Shown: one piece after another, positions 1-7,927 of the stretch
Layout of the letters: each line of letters begins with the position of its first letter
Position numbering within the stretch: position 1 is the first letter of the stretch
Assembly (NCBI GenBank): GCA_014193395.1
Contig: BJHT01000045.1
Coordinates: forward strand, 1-32,744
Direction: 5' to 3'
Length of the DNA stretch: 32,744 bases
Source of the DNA: Verrucomicrobiota bacterium
GTDB lineage: Bacteria > Verrucomicrobiota > Verrucomicrobiia > Limisphaerales > BJHT01
Notes under the pieces: model-generated
Told to the model about the DNA's origin: nothing
Seen by the model: only the letters and a program-made list of their open reading frames with translations
The model's database searches: none
Program-made: the position numbers and the translations under genes

Positions 1-1
1 C

Positions 2-892
2 GCTACCCCCCTCGTGCCCCAGCATCAGGAATGGTCCGGCGCCCGCGCCAATTCCGCCGACCTGCTTACCGCGCTCATGGGTGACAGCCGCCGTCTGGTG
101 GCCGGCTGGCTCTACACGCGCGCCGACGTTTATTTTCACAGCGGCTACTACGCCAGCGTGTTCGACACGCCCGCGCCCAAGCCCGCGGCGACCGCCGCTC
201 CCGCGAACCCGGCGCAACCAGCACCGGCCCCCGTCGCCGCTCCCGCGACCGCCACCGACCACAGCCGATGCCGCCACGACCAGGGCCGTTGCGCCCACAG
301 CCACTCCGGCTGCAACCACGATCACGGCCGCCCGCACCGCGAAGACTGGATCGCCCGTTTCAGCCGCAATTTCTATCCCTCCGAACACACCCACCTCGGC
401 AAGAACGGCGACGAACGCGAAATTCTCCCGTGGCTCCGGCTCTCCGCGCAGTTCGATCCCGAGCGCGTCGAGACCTACGTCGTCGCCGCGTTCTGGTTGC
501 GCGACCGCCTCGGGCGCGCCGCCGATGCCGAGCAATTTCTCCGCGACGGACTCCGCGCCAATCCCGGCAGCCACGCGATTCTGTTCGAGCTGGGCCGCTG
601 CTACGCCGAGCACCACCACGACCCCGCCCGCGCGCGCAACCTCTGGGAACTCGCCTTCACCCAATGGCTGAAAACCGAGGGGCCGAAACCCGCGCCCGAC
701 CTCTTCGCCTACAGCCAGATCGTCGCCCAGCTCGCCGCGCTCGAAGAACACTCGGGCGACCTCGACAAAGCCATCCGCTACCTGCGCCTGCTCAAGAAAG
801 CCTCGCCGCACCCCGGCAGCATCGAGACGCGCATTGCCGAAATGACCAAGAGACTTCCGTCGGAGCCGCCGGTCACATTCGTCCCCGAGTGA
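2..892 (+). CDS. TPR-like hypothetical protein, 5' end outside window
   Basis: The reading frame is open from the first bases of the window. The first in-window start, a GTG at 14, looks internal because the frame continues upstream, so I treat the gene as 5'-truncated. Residues about 60-110 (from the GTG) are low complexity: an Ala/Pro linker, then a His/Cys-rich stretch with many His-x-His and Cys-x3-His spacings that could bind metal. The C-terminal half (about 150-290) reads as helical repeats resembling tetratricopeptide repeats, with phrases such as AEQFLRDGLRANPGS, HAILFELGRCYAEH and LDKAIRYLRLLKKASP. TPR proteins usually scaffold protein-protein contacts. I do not recognise a specific family and assign no function. 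The next gene starts 114 bases downstream. Confidence 0.7.
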   Translation, partial: ATPLVPQHQEWSGARANSADLLTALMGDSRRLVAGWLYTRADVYFHSGYYASVFDTPAPKPAATAAPANPAQPAPAPVAAPATATDHSRCRHDQGRCAHSHSGCNHDHGRPHREDWIARFSRNFYPSEHTHLGKNGDEREILPWLRLSAQFDPERVETYVVAAFWLRDRLGRAADAEQFLRDGLRANPGSHAILFELGRCYAEHHHDPARARNLWELAFTQWLKTEGPKPAPDLFAYSQIVAQLAALEEHSGDLDKAIRYLRLLKKASPHPGSIETRIAEMTKRLPSEPPVTFVPE

Positions 893-1006
893 CCCCGCCG
901 GGCAACCGCTGGAGTGTGGATCAACACATGCGATCATAAGAACTGCCTTCAGTTCGGTAAGAATCACCGCATTGACCGCTCCAGCCGCCGGGCCTAAAAG
1001 TTTCGC

Positions 1007-1255
1007 ATGAACTTCGGCGTACTCTTCGAAACGATTCGCGACCCTGATTTCCCACCCGGTTATTTCTATGCCCATGTGCCCACGCTCGGACTGACAACCC
1101 ATGGCTTGGGTGTGGAAGGCGCACGCGCCGCCGCCCTCGATTTACTCCGCCTCTGGCTCGCTGAGAAAAAGGCGAACGGCGAAATTGTCCCTGCCAGCCC
1201 GGAGATTCTCTTCAGCACCCTCAATCTTCCCGAAGATGCCCTACAAGGCGCGTGA
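1007..1255 (+). CDS. hicB: HicB-like antitoxin
   Basis: 82-residue protein resembling the partial RNase-H-like fold of HicB antitoxins: an N-terminal strand pair (FGVLFETI ... [15 protein letters not shown]), a helix rich in Ala/Glu ([19 protein letters not shown]) and a short tail. HicB neutralises the HicA mRNA interferase by direct binding. This copy is short and shows no separate C-terminal DNA-binding domain, so how it would autoregulate is unclear. It overlaps the downstream hicA by 20 bases, which supports translational coupling. The order is hicB-hicA, the reverse of the classical hicAB arrangement. The pair lies between a TPR-like gene and accA, with no sign that it belongs to either transcription unit. 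Confidence 0.75.
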   Translation: MNFGVLFETIRDPDFPPGYFYAHVPTLGLTTHGLGVEGARAAALDLLRLWLAEKKANGEIVPASPEILFSTLNLPEDALQGA

Positions 1256-1442
1256 GGTTCTGGCGAAGCTCCACCGGGCAGGCTTCGTCGTGAAACGACA
1301 ATCGGGTTCACATTCAGTTTTGCGTCACGCCGACGGAAGGCAAACGTACGTCGCCATGCACCCGGGCGACGTTCCGACCGGAACTTTCCGAGCGATTCTG
1401 AAACAGGCAAATCTCACCGAGGCTGAGTTTCGTTCGCTGTGA
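1236..1442 (+). CDS. hicA: HicA-like mRNA interferase toxin
   Basis: 68-residue protein with the HicA (YcfA-like, dsRBD-fold) pattern: an N-terminal helix [14 protein letters not shown], then strands [17 protein letters not shown] and [29 protein letters not shown]. The His in the GSHSVLRH segment corresponds to the catalytic His of HicA toxins, which cleave mRNA when free of antitoxin. The chosen ATG at 1236 gives a normal family length and lies inside the 3' end of hicB. A longer frame starting at 1101 only adds residues out of frame with hicB and unlike HicA. The gene appears complete, so the module is probably functional. Confidence 0.85.
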   Translation: MPYKAREVLAKLHRAGFVVKRQSGSHSVLRHADGRQTYVAMHPGDVPTGTFRAILKQANLTEAEFRSL

Positions 1443-1571
1443 TCCATTCCCCGGCCGGTTCCCTCCCGCACCTCTGACTGCACCTGATTGCCGACGCTGC
1501 CCGCGCTCTCCGTGTGCGCCGCCGAATTCCCCGTTGCCTCGCCCGTCCCCGCTCTCTAAGGTTTTTTCCTC

Positions 1572-2546
1572 ATGAAGCATCAGCTCGACTTCGAAAAGCC
1601 GATCTTTGAACTCCAACGCAAACTGGACGAACTCCGCAACCACCCGGAGAAACACGCGATGGTGATCAATTTCGAGGAGGAGATTGCCCAGATTGAAAAG
1701 AAGCTGGCCGAGACCTCGCGCGAGGTTTACTCGAATCTCACCGCCTGGCAGCGCGTGCAGCTCGCCCGTCATCCCAAGCGCCCCTTCACGCTCGATTACG
1801 TCGCGCACACCTTCAGCGACTTTTCCGAGATTCACGGCGACCGCCTCTTCTCCGACGACCGCGCGATGGTCGGCGGTTTCGCCAAACTCGGCGACCACCG
1901 CGTCATGGTCATCGGCACGCAGAAGGGCCGCGACACCAAGGAAAACATCAAGCGCAACTTCGGCTCCGCCCATCCCGAGGGCTACCGCAAGGCCCTCCGC
2001 CTGATGCGCCTCGCGAACAATTTCGGCCTTCCCATCATCACGCTCATCGACACCGCCGGCGCGTATCCCGGCATCGGCGCCGAGGAGCGCCACATCGCCG
2101 AGGCCATCGCCGTCAACCTGCGTGAAATGATGCTGCTCGAAGTCCCGTTGATCTCCGTGGTCATCGGCGAAGGCGGCTCCGGCGGCGCGCTCGGCATCGG
2201 CGTCACCGACCGCATCCTCATTCTCGAAAACGCCTACTACTCGGTCATCAGTCCCGAGGGCTGTGCGGCGATTCTGTGGAAAGACCGCAACGCCGCCGCC
2301 AAGGCCGCCGCCGCGCTGCGCATCACCGCCAGCGATCTCCTCGAACTGGGCATCGCCGACGAAGTCATCCCCGAACCCCTCGGCGGCGCGCACAACGATT
2401 CCGCCGCCATGGCCGCCACGCTCAAGGCTTGTCTCCTCAAACACCTCGACGCCCTCAACGCCATCGCCGTCGGCGACCGCATGCGCCAGCGCTACGCCAA
2501 ATTCCGCGCGCTCGGACGCTTCGAGGAACCCAAGGCCGCCGCCTGA
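1572..2546 (+). CDS. accA: Acetyl-CoA carboxylase carboxyltransferase subunit alpha
   Basis: 324-residue protein, the usual AccA length. AccA with AccD transfers the carboxyl group from biotin on BCCP to acetyl-CoA, giving malonyl-CoA for fatty acid synthesis in the cytoplasm. The N-terminal helix (LDFEKPIFELQRKLDEL) is typical. The crotonase-like carboxyltransferase core contains LTAWQRVQLARHPKRP, FSEIHGDRLFSDD, the TQKGRDTKENIKRNFG loop, LIDTAGAYPGIGAEERH, and the oxyanion-hole glycine stretch GEGGSGGALGIG near residue 199. The ATG at 1572 matches the family N terminus. The mannose-6-phosphate isomerase gene follows after 40 bases and a membrane protein 21 bases after that, so the three are probably cotranscribed. 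accD is not in the window. Confidence 0.96.
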   Translation: MKHQLDFEKPIFELQRKLDELRNHPEKHAMVINFEEEIAQIEKKLAETSREVYSNLTAWQRVQLARHPKRPFTLDYVAHTFSDFSEIHGDRLFSDDRAMVGGFAKLGDHRVMVIGTQKGRDTKENIKRNFGSAHPEGYRKALRLMRLANNFGLPIITLIDTAGAYPGIGAEERHIAEAIAVNLREMMLLEVPLISVVIGEGGSGGALGIGVTDRILILENAYYSVISPEGCAAILWKDRNAAAKAAAALRITASDLLELGIADEVIPEPLGGAHNDSAAMAATLKACLLKHLDALNAIAVGDRMRQRYAKFRALGRFEEPKAAA

Positions 2547-2586
2547 TTTCCCCGCCCCGGCGGCTCACTCGCCACCTCTGCGTGCC

Positions 2587-3570
2587 ATGTTTTATCCGCT
2601 GACTTTCCGGCCCATTTTCAAAGAACGAATCTGGGGTGGCCGCAACCTCGAACGCCTCTACGCCAAGCCGCTCCCGCCCGCAGTGCCCATCGGCGAATCT
2701 TGGGAAATCACCGACCGCCCGGAAGGCGTCAGCGAGATCACCAACGGCCCGCTCGCCGGACGCGACTTGCGCTGGCTCATGGAAAATCACGCCGCTGAAC
2801 TGCTCGGCCGCACCGATCCCACCGCCGCCGGACGCTTCCCGCTGCTGGTGAAAATTCTCGATGCGCAGGACGTGCTCTCGCTCCAGGTCCATCCGCCCGC
2901 TGCGCTCGCGCCGTCGCTCGGTGGCGAGCCGAAGACTGAGATGTGGTATTTCGCCGAGACCACGCCGACGGCGGAGATTTTTGTCGGCCTCAAGCGCGGC
3001 GTGACGCGCGCCGAGTTCGAGCAGCGCCTCGCCGACGGCAGCGTCGCGCAATGTTTTCACCGGCACGCGGTGAGGGCGGGCAATGCGATGTTCCTCCCCA
3101 GCGGCCGCGTCCACGCGCTCGGCGCGGGCAGCGTGATTTTTGAAATCCAGCAGAACTCGGACACGACGTACCGCGTGTTCGATTGGAACCGCCGCGACAA
3201 GGACGGCAACCTGCGCGAGTTGCACATTGCGCAGGGTCTCGCGTCGATCGACTTCACCGACTTCGAGCCGCCGTTGATTCCGAATCGCCTCGCCGCCAAC
3301 TCCGCCGGTCCCACCGCCCAGGCCGACACGCTCGTCAGCGATCCGCTGTTCGAGGTCACTCTCCGCCGCGAGCCGGCGGGCCGGAGCGAGCAGCGCATGC
3401 GGCCCGGCTTGCTGATTCTCGCGGTCCTCGCCGGCGAACTCACCGTCACCGGCGGCGGTCAGACGGTGGTGTTGCGCCCCGGTCAGTTCTGTCTCCTGCC
3501 GGCGGCCTTGGCCGAATTCACGCTCGCGGCCCACGCCGACGCCAAGTTCCTCCAAGTGCGTCCCGGCTAA
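2587..3570 (+). CDS. manA: Class I mannose-6-phosphate isomerase
   Basis: 327-residue type I phosphomannose isomerase that interconverts fructose-6-phosphate and mannose-6-phosphate, feeding GDP-mannose and glycan synthesis. The cupin core carries the zinc-site pattern: QVHP near residue 100, the Glu of KTEMWY near 118 and the His of GRVHALG near 175. FKERIWGGRNLE at the N terminus and TYRVFDWNRRDKDGN near 200 are family signatures of the shorter Bacillus-type enzyme. A second, degenerate cupin half occupies about 235-325. The ATG at 2587 was chosen because upstream sequence in this frame overlaps accA out of phase and is Arg/Pro-rich nonsense. It sits 40 bases behind accA and 21 bases ahead of a membrane protein gene. 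Confidence 0.93.
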   Translation: MFYPLTFRPIFKERIWGGRNLERLYAKPLPPAVPIGESWEITDRPEGVSEITNGPLAGRDLRWLMENHAAELLGRTDPTAAGRFPLLVKILDAQDVLSLQVHPPAALAPSLGGEPKTEMWYFAETTPTAEIFVGLKRGVTRAEFEQRLADGSVAQCFHRHAVRAGNAMFLPSGRVHALGAGSVIFEIQQNSDTTYRVFDWNRRDKDGNLRELHIAQGLASIDFTDFEPPLIPNRLAANSAGPTAQADTLVSDPLFEVTLRREPAGRSEQRMRPGLLILAVLAGELTVTGGGQTVVLRPGQFCLLPAALAEFTLAAHADAKFLQVRPG

Positions 3571-3591
3571 ACCCGCCAACCATCGCCCGCC

Positions 3592-4062
3592 ATGCCGCCC
3601 AAACCCAACGGCTACCTAGTCTTCTTCCAGCGCTGGCTGGTGAACACGCTGGCCGTGCTGACCGCGTCCCTCGTGGTCAAGGGCATCGACTACGACAACT
3701 GGCAGGGGCTGGTGATCGCCTCGCTGCTGCTGGGGATTTTGAACGCCATCGTGCGGCCGTTGATCATGGTCCTCTCCCTGCCGTTCCTGATTCTGAGCCT
3801 CGGCCTCTTCACCCTCGTCATCAACGCCGCACTCCTCTACTTCGTCGGCTGGGCGGTCAATTCCTTCCATGTGGACAGCTTCTCCGCCGCGTTCTGGGGC
3901 GGGCTCGTCATCAGCTTCGTCTCCACCGCCGTGCAATGGCTCACCGGCACCAACACCACCAGCGCCCGCGTCCAGGTCAACACGGCCGCCACAACCACGA
4001 TCACCCGCCGCCCGCCCAAAGGCCCCGGGGACGGTGGTAACGGACCGGTCATTGATGTTTGA
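3592..4062 (+). CDS. Phage holin family 4 / YvlD-like membrane protein
   Basis: 156-residue integral membrane protein with four hydrophobic segments, approximately residues 13-30, 38-58, 60-84 and 97-118, followed by a polar Thr/Pro/Gly-rich tail. The spacing and motifs such as GILNAIVRPLIMVLSLPFLILSLGLFTLVINAALL are diagnostic of the PF04020 family (called phage holin family 4 superfamily IV, or YvlD). Despite the family name, chromosomal members are generally not phage lysis proteins and their function is poorly defined. It is the last gene of the accA - manA cluster, 21 bases behind manA. No phage structural or lysis genes are nearby, so I do not interpret it as prophage. Confidence 0.85.
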   Translation: MPPKPNGYLVFFQRWLVNTLAVLTASLVVKGIDYDNWQGLVIASLLLGILNAIVRPLIMVLSLPFLILSLGLFTLVINAALLYFVGWAVNSFHVDSFSAAFWGGLVISFVSTAVQWLTGTNTTSARVQVNTAATTTITRRPPKGPGDGGNGPVIDV

Positions 4063-4090
4063 GAGCCGCGCCGGACTGCGTGGCGGCTTT

Positions 4091-4276
4091 GGAGTGCGGG
4101 GACTTGTCACCGCTTTCCCGAGGCGACTTGTCGCCGTCGAATTGCGGAAAGCGTGAGTTCGCAATGTGGCGCTCACGACTCGCGCCAGCGCTGGCGTGCG
4201 CGCGAGTTCGAGCGCGCACGGAACTTCGACGGCGACAAGTCGCCTGTGCACAAGCGGTGACAAGTCACCGCACTCC
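4091..4276. repeat. 186-bp palindromic element, solitary copy
   Basis: This copy begins GGAGTGCGGGGACTTGTCAC and ends with the complementary ...GTCACCGCACTCC. The roughly 48-base termini are inverted repeats of each other, and each contains two short hairpins (GCGGTGACTTGTCACCGC-like and GGCGACTTGTCGCC). The core of about 90 bases contains GCTCGCGCCAGCGC, also seen in the array at 11462-12223. The length is exactly 186 bases, the same as all three array copies, although the core differs at many positions. The element produces spurious open frames on both strands. It lies between the holin-like gene and the 3' end of trmB. Confidence 0.85.
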
Positions 4277-4400
4277 AAACCACGTCGCCGCCAAGTTTTC
4301 GCGCAGACAGTTCGACGGGTGCGGATCGAAGTGCGGATGAAAACCGCCGGTTGCTGCTCCCCTCATCGGTCAAACCCACTTCTGCAAATTCCCGATTCCC

Positions 4401-4434
4401 CTCCGTGTCCATCTGTGTCCATCGGTGGTTAAAA
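4401..4434. repeat. Short tandem repeat, 10-base period
   Basis: Two adjacent copies of a GTGTCCATC(T/G) decamer followed by GGTGGTTAAAA, in the intergenic space between the 186-bp palindromic element and the 3' end of trmB. There is no coding potential. Apart from this and the palindromic element, I see nothing else in the gap from 4063 to 4451. Confidence 0.6.
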
Positions 4435-4451
4435 CAATTCGGTCTTCGAGA

Positions 4452-5129
4452 TCACCCCACCGCCCGATACGCCGCCCGTCGTGTCTCGATGCCCCGCGCG
4501 TTAAAGGTCCGCTCAAAATCCGTCACCACCGCGCGCAGTTCCTCGGGCGTTTCCACCGGCTGAAACTCGTTCGCCGCCGCCGCTGCGAAGACCCGCTGCA
4601 TCTGCGTGAAATAATCGGCGTCATCCGTGCGCAGATACACCACGCCACCGGGCGCGAGGAGCCGCCGCGCCAGCGCTGGAAACTCCTCGTTGATCAGCCG
4701 GTGCCGCCGGTGTTTTCGCTTCGGCCACGGGTCGGGAAAATAAATGTGCAACGCCGCAACGCACCCCGTCGGCGCGAGGTATTTCAGAAAATACCCCGCC
4801 TCGATGCTGAGCAGCCGCAGATTGGTGAGCCCCGCGCGCTGCCCCTTGCGATCCAGCTTCCGCATCCGGCCGAGCAACCGCTCGATGCCGAAAAAATTCC
4901 GCTCCGGATGCAGCGCCGCATACGCCGCCAGAAACGAGCCGTCCCCGCTCCCGATCTCGAGCTCCAGCGGCTGCGCCCGCGCGAACAGCGCCGCCAGATC
5001 GAGCCGCTCCGTGATCGACGTCAGCCGGTGGATCAGCGTCGGCGCCGCGACGTTCGCGCTGGCACCCGCGCTTGGTTTCGTGCTGGCGGACTCTCCCTTC
5101 GTCCCCGCCGCTGAGTGTGCAGCTTCCAT
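4452..5129 (-). CDS. trmB: tRNA (guanine-N7-)-methyltransferase
   Basis: 225-residue class I SAM-dependent methyltransferase that forms m7G46 in the tRNA variable loop. The SAM-binding glycine loop is EIGSGDGSF (residues 58-66), the acidic end of strand 2 is FFGIER (79-84), and the TrmB signature FPDPWPKRKHRRHR spans 131-144. The C-terminal ETPEELRAVVTDFERTF contains the T-x-x-E/F-x2-R type ending typical of TrmB. The first 30 residues are a low-complexity Ser/Ala/Gly extension without family conservation, so a later start is possible, although no good internal ATG was obvious. It starts 7 bases downstream of the FIST gene on the same strand, so the two are probably cotranscribed. Confidence 0.93.
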   Translation of the reverse strand: MEAAHSAAGTKGESASTKPSAGASANVAAPTLIHRLTSITERLDLAALFARAQPLELEIGSGDGSFLAAYAALHPERNFFGIERLLGRMRKLDRKGQRAGLTNLRLLSIEAGYFLKYLAPTGCVAALHIYFPDPWPKRKHRRHRLINEEFPALARRLLAPGGVVYLRTDDADYFTQMQRVFAAAAANEFQPVETPEELRAVVTDFERTFNARGIETRRAAYRAVG

Positions 5130-5136
5130 GCGCCGC

Positions 5137-6330
5137 TCACGCCGACTTCTGCACGAACAGCGCCAGCGACGCCGTGTAGCCGTGCAGGAAACTCTTGTCC
5201 CCCACCGGCCCGATCTCGCCGTTGCAAAAAAAGCCCGTCAACCCGAGCGGCCCGAGCCGCTCCTGCACCAACCCCGCGTCGTGACTCGCGCCGCCGAACA
5301 GCCGCTCGCCGCGACCGTTGCACGAGCACAGGCAGCCGCCGTAAATCGTCCGTCCCGCCAGCCGCGTGCGCGCGCGCTCGAGCAGTTCGTTCATGTCCTC
5401 CGTCGCCGCCGCCGCGTCGCGCCGCTGGAACTGCACCGTCTGCCCGATGCGCGGCAACGCCCCCACCGCGATGCTCCCGTGCGCCGGGTCGGCCCCGAGC
5501 AGATTGCGCACGAGAAAATCGCCGCGATGAAATTCCTCGCGATACTCATTGATCACCAGCCCGACAAAAATGTTGCCGCGCGCCTTCGTCTGCTCGCGCT
5601 TGGGCAGATTGTTGAACGTTTCATTCAACACCGCGTACGCCGGCCGGCCGCCGATCGCGTGGATGAAATTCCGGTCCGTCTTGGTGATCGTCCACGTCTC
5701 GCCGATCGGCGTGCAGCCCTGCGAAATCATGCTCTCCAGCGCGACCTCCCCGTGAAACGACAGCGCCACGCCACCCGTCTCGAACACCTCGGCATTCAGA
5801 TACACCTGTGTCCGCGGCGTCGGATGCTCCCCTGTCGCCAGCCCACCAATGATCGGCAGCGGCGCATACGCGTGATTCCACTGCCGCAGCCACCGCTCGG
5901 CATCGAGATGAAATGGGTCCGCGAACACCAGCCAGCCGTTGCACGCTTCCGGCTCCACCTCCGTCACGCGCGGCCAGTACCCCGGCAGCTCGCCATCCTC
6001 CACCTGCTCCTGCGTGAAATGCTCCGCCTTCACCGTGCCGCCGGGAAAATAATACAAGCCCAGCACCACGCCCGCATTGTCCTCGATCTCGTCGCCCCCG
6101 GCGATCAGCGACGGGCTCGAACACCCCGCCAGCAGCGGAATCCGCGCGTGAACCCGCAGGATTTCCAGCAGTTCCTCCGCGTCCTCAAAAAACTTCGGTG
6201 CCACGAACACCAACCCCAGCGTCACCAGCGGCGCGTCCAGTCGGCCCCGCAACGCCTCCGCCCATTCGCGCAACCGTTCGGGATCGAACGCTCCTTTCCA
6301 ATGACTGCTGACCGCGAATTCGTTTTGCAT
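5137..6330 (-). CDS. FIST domain signal-sensing protein
   Basis: 397-residue soluble protein with a FIST_N domain (about 1-215) and FIST_C domain (about 225-390). The N-terminal part has the family pattern LGLVFVAPKFFEDAEELLEILR ... PLLAGCSSPSLIAGGDEIED, and the C-terminal part has CTPIGETWTITKTDRNFIHAIGGRPAYAVL and, near the end, GCLCSCNGRGERLFGG with GFFCNGEIGPVGDKSFLHGYTASLALF. FIST domains are thought to be sensory, possibly for small ligands such as amino acids, and occur alone or fused to signalling domains. This one is stand-alone. No kinase or regulator is adjacent; its only close neighbour is trmB, 7 bases downstream. Its ligand cannot be told from sequence. Confidence 0.85.
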   Translation of the reverse strand: MQNEFAVSSHWKGAFDPERLREWAEALRGRLDAPLVTLGLVFVAPKFFEDAEELLEILRVHARIPLLAGCSSPSLIAGGDEIEDNAGVVLGLYYFPGGTVKAEHFTQEQVEDGELPGYWPRVTEVEPEACNGWLVFADPFHLDAERWLRQWNHAYAPLPIIGGLATGEHPTPRTQVYLNAEVFETGGVALSFHGEVALESMISQGCTPIGETWTITKTDRNFIHAIGGRPAYAVLNETFNNLPKREQTKARGNIFVGLVINEYREEFHRGDFLVRNLLGADPAHGSIAVGALPRIGQTVQFQRRDAAAATEDMNELLERARTRLAGRTIYGGCLCSCNGRGERLFGGASHDAGLVQERLGPLGLTGFFCNGEIGPVGDKSFLHGYTASLALFVQKSA

Positions 6331-6423
6331 CGTGTCGTGCCATTGGATACGCGCCGCCGCGAAAGTCCAAGCCGAACTTCTCCCGCCTCAGGAGCGTGGG
6401 CGGCCCGTCCGCCCGCACCCCTT

Positions 6424-6452
6424 GTAGGAGCCGACGTGAAGAGGCTCTGACC
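6424..6452 (+). repeat. REP-like hairpin with GTAG foot
   Basis: A GTAG tetranucleotide is followed by GGAGCC, a ten-base loop GACGTGAAGA, then GGCTCT, which forms a five- to six-base stem. The element at 7790-7817 has the same GTAG foot and nearly the same loop but a different stem (CCGCC/GGCGG), so the stem bases covary. No inverted partner was found nearby. It lies in the 467-base gap between the divergent FIST and pseudopilin genes. That gap also holds a small stem GGGCGG/CCGCCC at 6398-6414 and the larger inverted repeat at 6571-6657. Confidence 0.55.
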
Positions 6453-6570
6453 TTTTCCGCGCGAGCAGCGGGCGTCGTCTCGCGGCCTGACTTCATGAGA
6501 GCGGGTGGGCGCTTGTCTCCCGCGCGAGTGGCGAACTCCGAAACTTTGGTCGCACGGGAGTAGGGCAGGG

Positions 6571-6657
6571 GAATTTGGGGCAAAGGAATGGAGGCCGAGG
6601 AATGGGGACGGGAAAACTTTTTGTCTTCATTCCTTTGCCTCCATTCCTTTGCCAAAT
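6571..6657. repeat. Long hairpin built from a CAAAGGAATGG motif
   Basis: The 17-base arm at 6579-6595 is perfectly complementary to 6637-6653, and the flanking ATTTGG / CCAAAT extends the stem with a two-base bulge. Within the right arm a CATTCCTTTGCC unit occurs twice in tandem, and the left arm has matching degenerate copies, so the hairpin is made of short tandem units in inverted orientation. It lies upstream of the pseudopilin gene and is noncoding. Confidence 0.75.
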
Positions 6658-6797
6658 CGGTTCCGGGTCTATGAACGGGCCTCGCGCAGAAGGAGGGTGG
6701 CGTCGCGTGACCTCGACTCCTACCAGTGTGCTGCGGTTCCGCGGGCGTTTCCCCGCTTGACGCGATTTCCTTTGGCTCGGAGTTTGCCGCCACCCTT

Positions 6798-7532
6798 ATG
6801 AAAGCTCACCTCCACCGAGCGTTCACGCTCATCGAGTTGCTCGTGGTCATTGCCATCATTGGAATTCTCGCCGCGATGCTGCTGCCGGCGCTGGGCCGCG
6901 CCAAGGACACCTCGGTCACCGCCAAATGCCTCAACAACAAGCGCCAGATCGTCATCGGCCTCACCGTCTATGCCGGCGATCACGACGACCAGCTCCCGCA
7001 CTTTGCCTACGGCTACAACGTCGGCAGCATCCCCACCGGACCTTCCAACTGGTGGTGGCAGGCGATTGCGCCCTACCTCGGCGGGACCAATAACAGCGAG
7101 GTCGGCGGCGGTTCCGCGTTTGGCGGACGCCTGCTCACCTGCCCGAAGACACAGTTGAACAATAATTACAGCGTCAACTATGGCACCGCCGCAGGCAGCG
7201 CGTTCGCCTGCTTGGGCAACCTCGGTCTCCCCGGCTCCAGCCGTCTCTCCAACCTGAACATCCGCACCATGCTCGTGGCCGACGGCACCAACCTGGTGTG
7301 GAGTCCCAATCAATGGGTGTTCGACACCGACACGGATGGCGATGGCGTCCTGGACACCTGCTCCCTCCTCGGCACCGTGCGTTACAACGGCTTCGCCTGT
7401 TACCACCACCGCGGCAACGACGTGATCGACAGCCCGCGCGACCGGGCCACCTGCGCCTTCGCCGACGGCTCGGCCACCGCCGTGCTGCGCCCCGATTGGA
7501 TTCGCAACGCGGACAGCATGTGGGGCCGGTGA
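6798..7532 (+). CDS. Type II pseudopilin-like protein with H-X9-DG type C terminus
   Basis: 244-residue protein with a classic prepilin N terminus: short basic leader MKAHLHRA, then [22 protein letters not shown], with the conserved Glu at residue 13 (mature +5). The residue before the presumed cleavage site is Ala rather than Gly. After the membrane helix come [36 protein letters not shown] and a C-terminal segment [14 protein letters not shown], which matches the family of abundant PVC proteins called 'prepilin-type N-terminal cleavage/methylation domain' with an H-X9-DG motif. Those proteins are exported by type II secretion or pilus-like machinery, but their individual roles are mostly unknown. 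The ATG at 6798 is placed directly before the leader. It is monocistronic and flanked by palindromic repeats on both sides. Confidence 0.9.
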   Translation: MKAHLHRAFTLIELLVVIAIIGILAAMLLPALGRAKDTSVTAKCLNNKRQIVIGLTVYAGDHDDQLPHFAYGYNVGSIPTGPSNWWWQAIAPYLGGTNNSEVGGGSAFGGRLLTCPKTQLNNNYSVNYGTAAGSAFACLGNLGLPGSSRLSNLNIRTMLVADGTNLVWSPNQWVFDTDTDGDGVLDTCSLLGTVRYNGFACYHHRGNDVIDSPRDRATCAFADGSATAVLRPDWIRNADSMWGR

Positions 7533-7539
7533 AATCAGC

Positions 7540-7594
7540 GGGGTGGCGACAGCTTGTCGCCATCCAGCCCGTGGCGACGAGCCGTCGCCACCCC
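7540..7594. repeat. Nested inverted repeat after pseudopilin gene
   Basis: The 23-base arm at 7540-7562 pairs with 7572-7594, matching at 21 of 23 positions, with a 9-base loop. Each arm is itself palindromic (GGCGACAGCTTGTCGCC and GGCGACGAGCCGTCGCC), so two small hairpins or one long one can form. The GGCGAC...GTCGCC core resembles the second hairpin of the 186-bp elements at 4091 and 11462. It begins 7 bases after the pseudopilin stop codon. It could end transcription, but no U-tract follows (the sequence continues with C and T). Confidence 0.75.
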
Positions 7595-7789
7595 CCCCTT
7601 CCAAGCGGGCGCTGGACTGGGATAGATCCGCTCCGTTGGAGCCAAACCAACGCGCCCGCCCGCTCTTCCCCGTCCTCACTGCACCCTCAGTTTTTCTCGC
7701 ACAACCTCATGATCCGATCCGCCTCAAGCGGCGCGGCGGGATCGAGCGGGACGTTGAGGCGGCGTGGTAAGGGGCCGTGATAATGCGCC

Positions 7790-7865
7790 GTAGCCGCCGA
7801 CGTGAGGAGGCGGATGGCTTCAAACCCGCCGAGCCTGGCATCCGCCTTGTCACCTCGGCGGCTAC
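7790..7865. repeat. REPIN/BIME-like pair of inverted REP hairpins
   Basis: Left unit 7790-7817 begins GTAGCCGCCGACGTGAGGAG and right unit 7838-7865 is its inverse, ending in ...CTAC. The reverse complement of the right unit matches the left at 24 of 28 positions. Each has the layout GTAG foot, CCGCC stem, ten-base loop, GGCGG stem. GTAG at the foot of a hairpin, and inverted pairing with a short spacer, are the hallmarks of bacterial REP elements mobilised by Y1 transposases (TnpA-REP/RAYT). No such transposase gene is present in the window, so mobilisation would have to be in trans. Confidence 0.65.
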
Positions 7866-7927
7866 TGTTTCATCCAGGCACTCCCCGTCGCGCGCCTCGC
7901 GAAACGGACTCGCTTCGCTTGCTCGCC

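Noticed and set aside
3592-4062. Prophage indicated by a holin family gene
   Set aside because: This family is commonly chromosomal and no other phage gene is present nearby.
4744-6450. 568-codon open frame on the plus strand
   Set aside because: It runs antisense to trmB and the FIST gene and is Arg/Pro/Ala-rich without motifs; such antisense frames are common in high-GC DNA.
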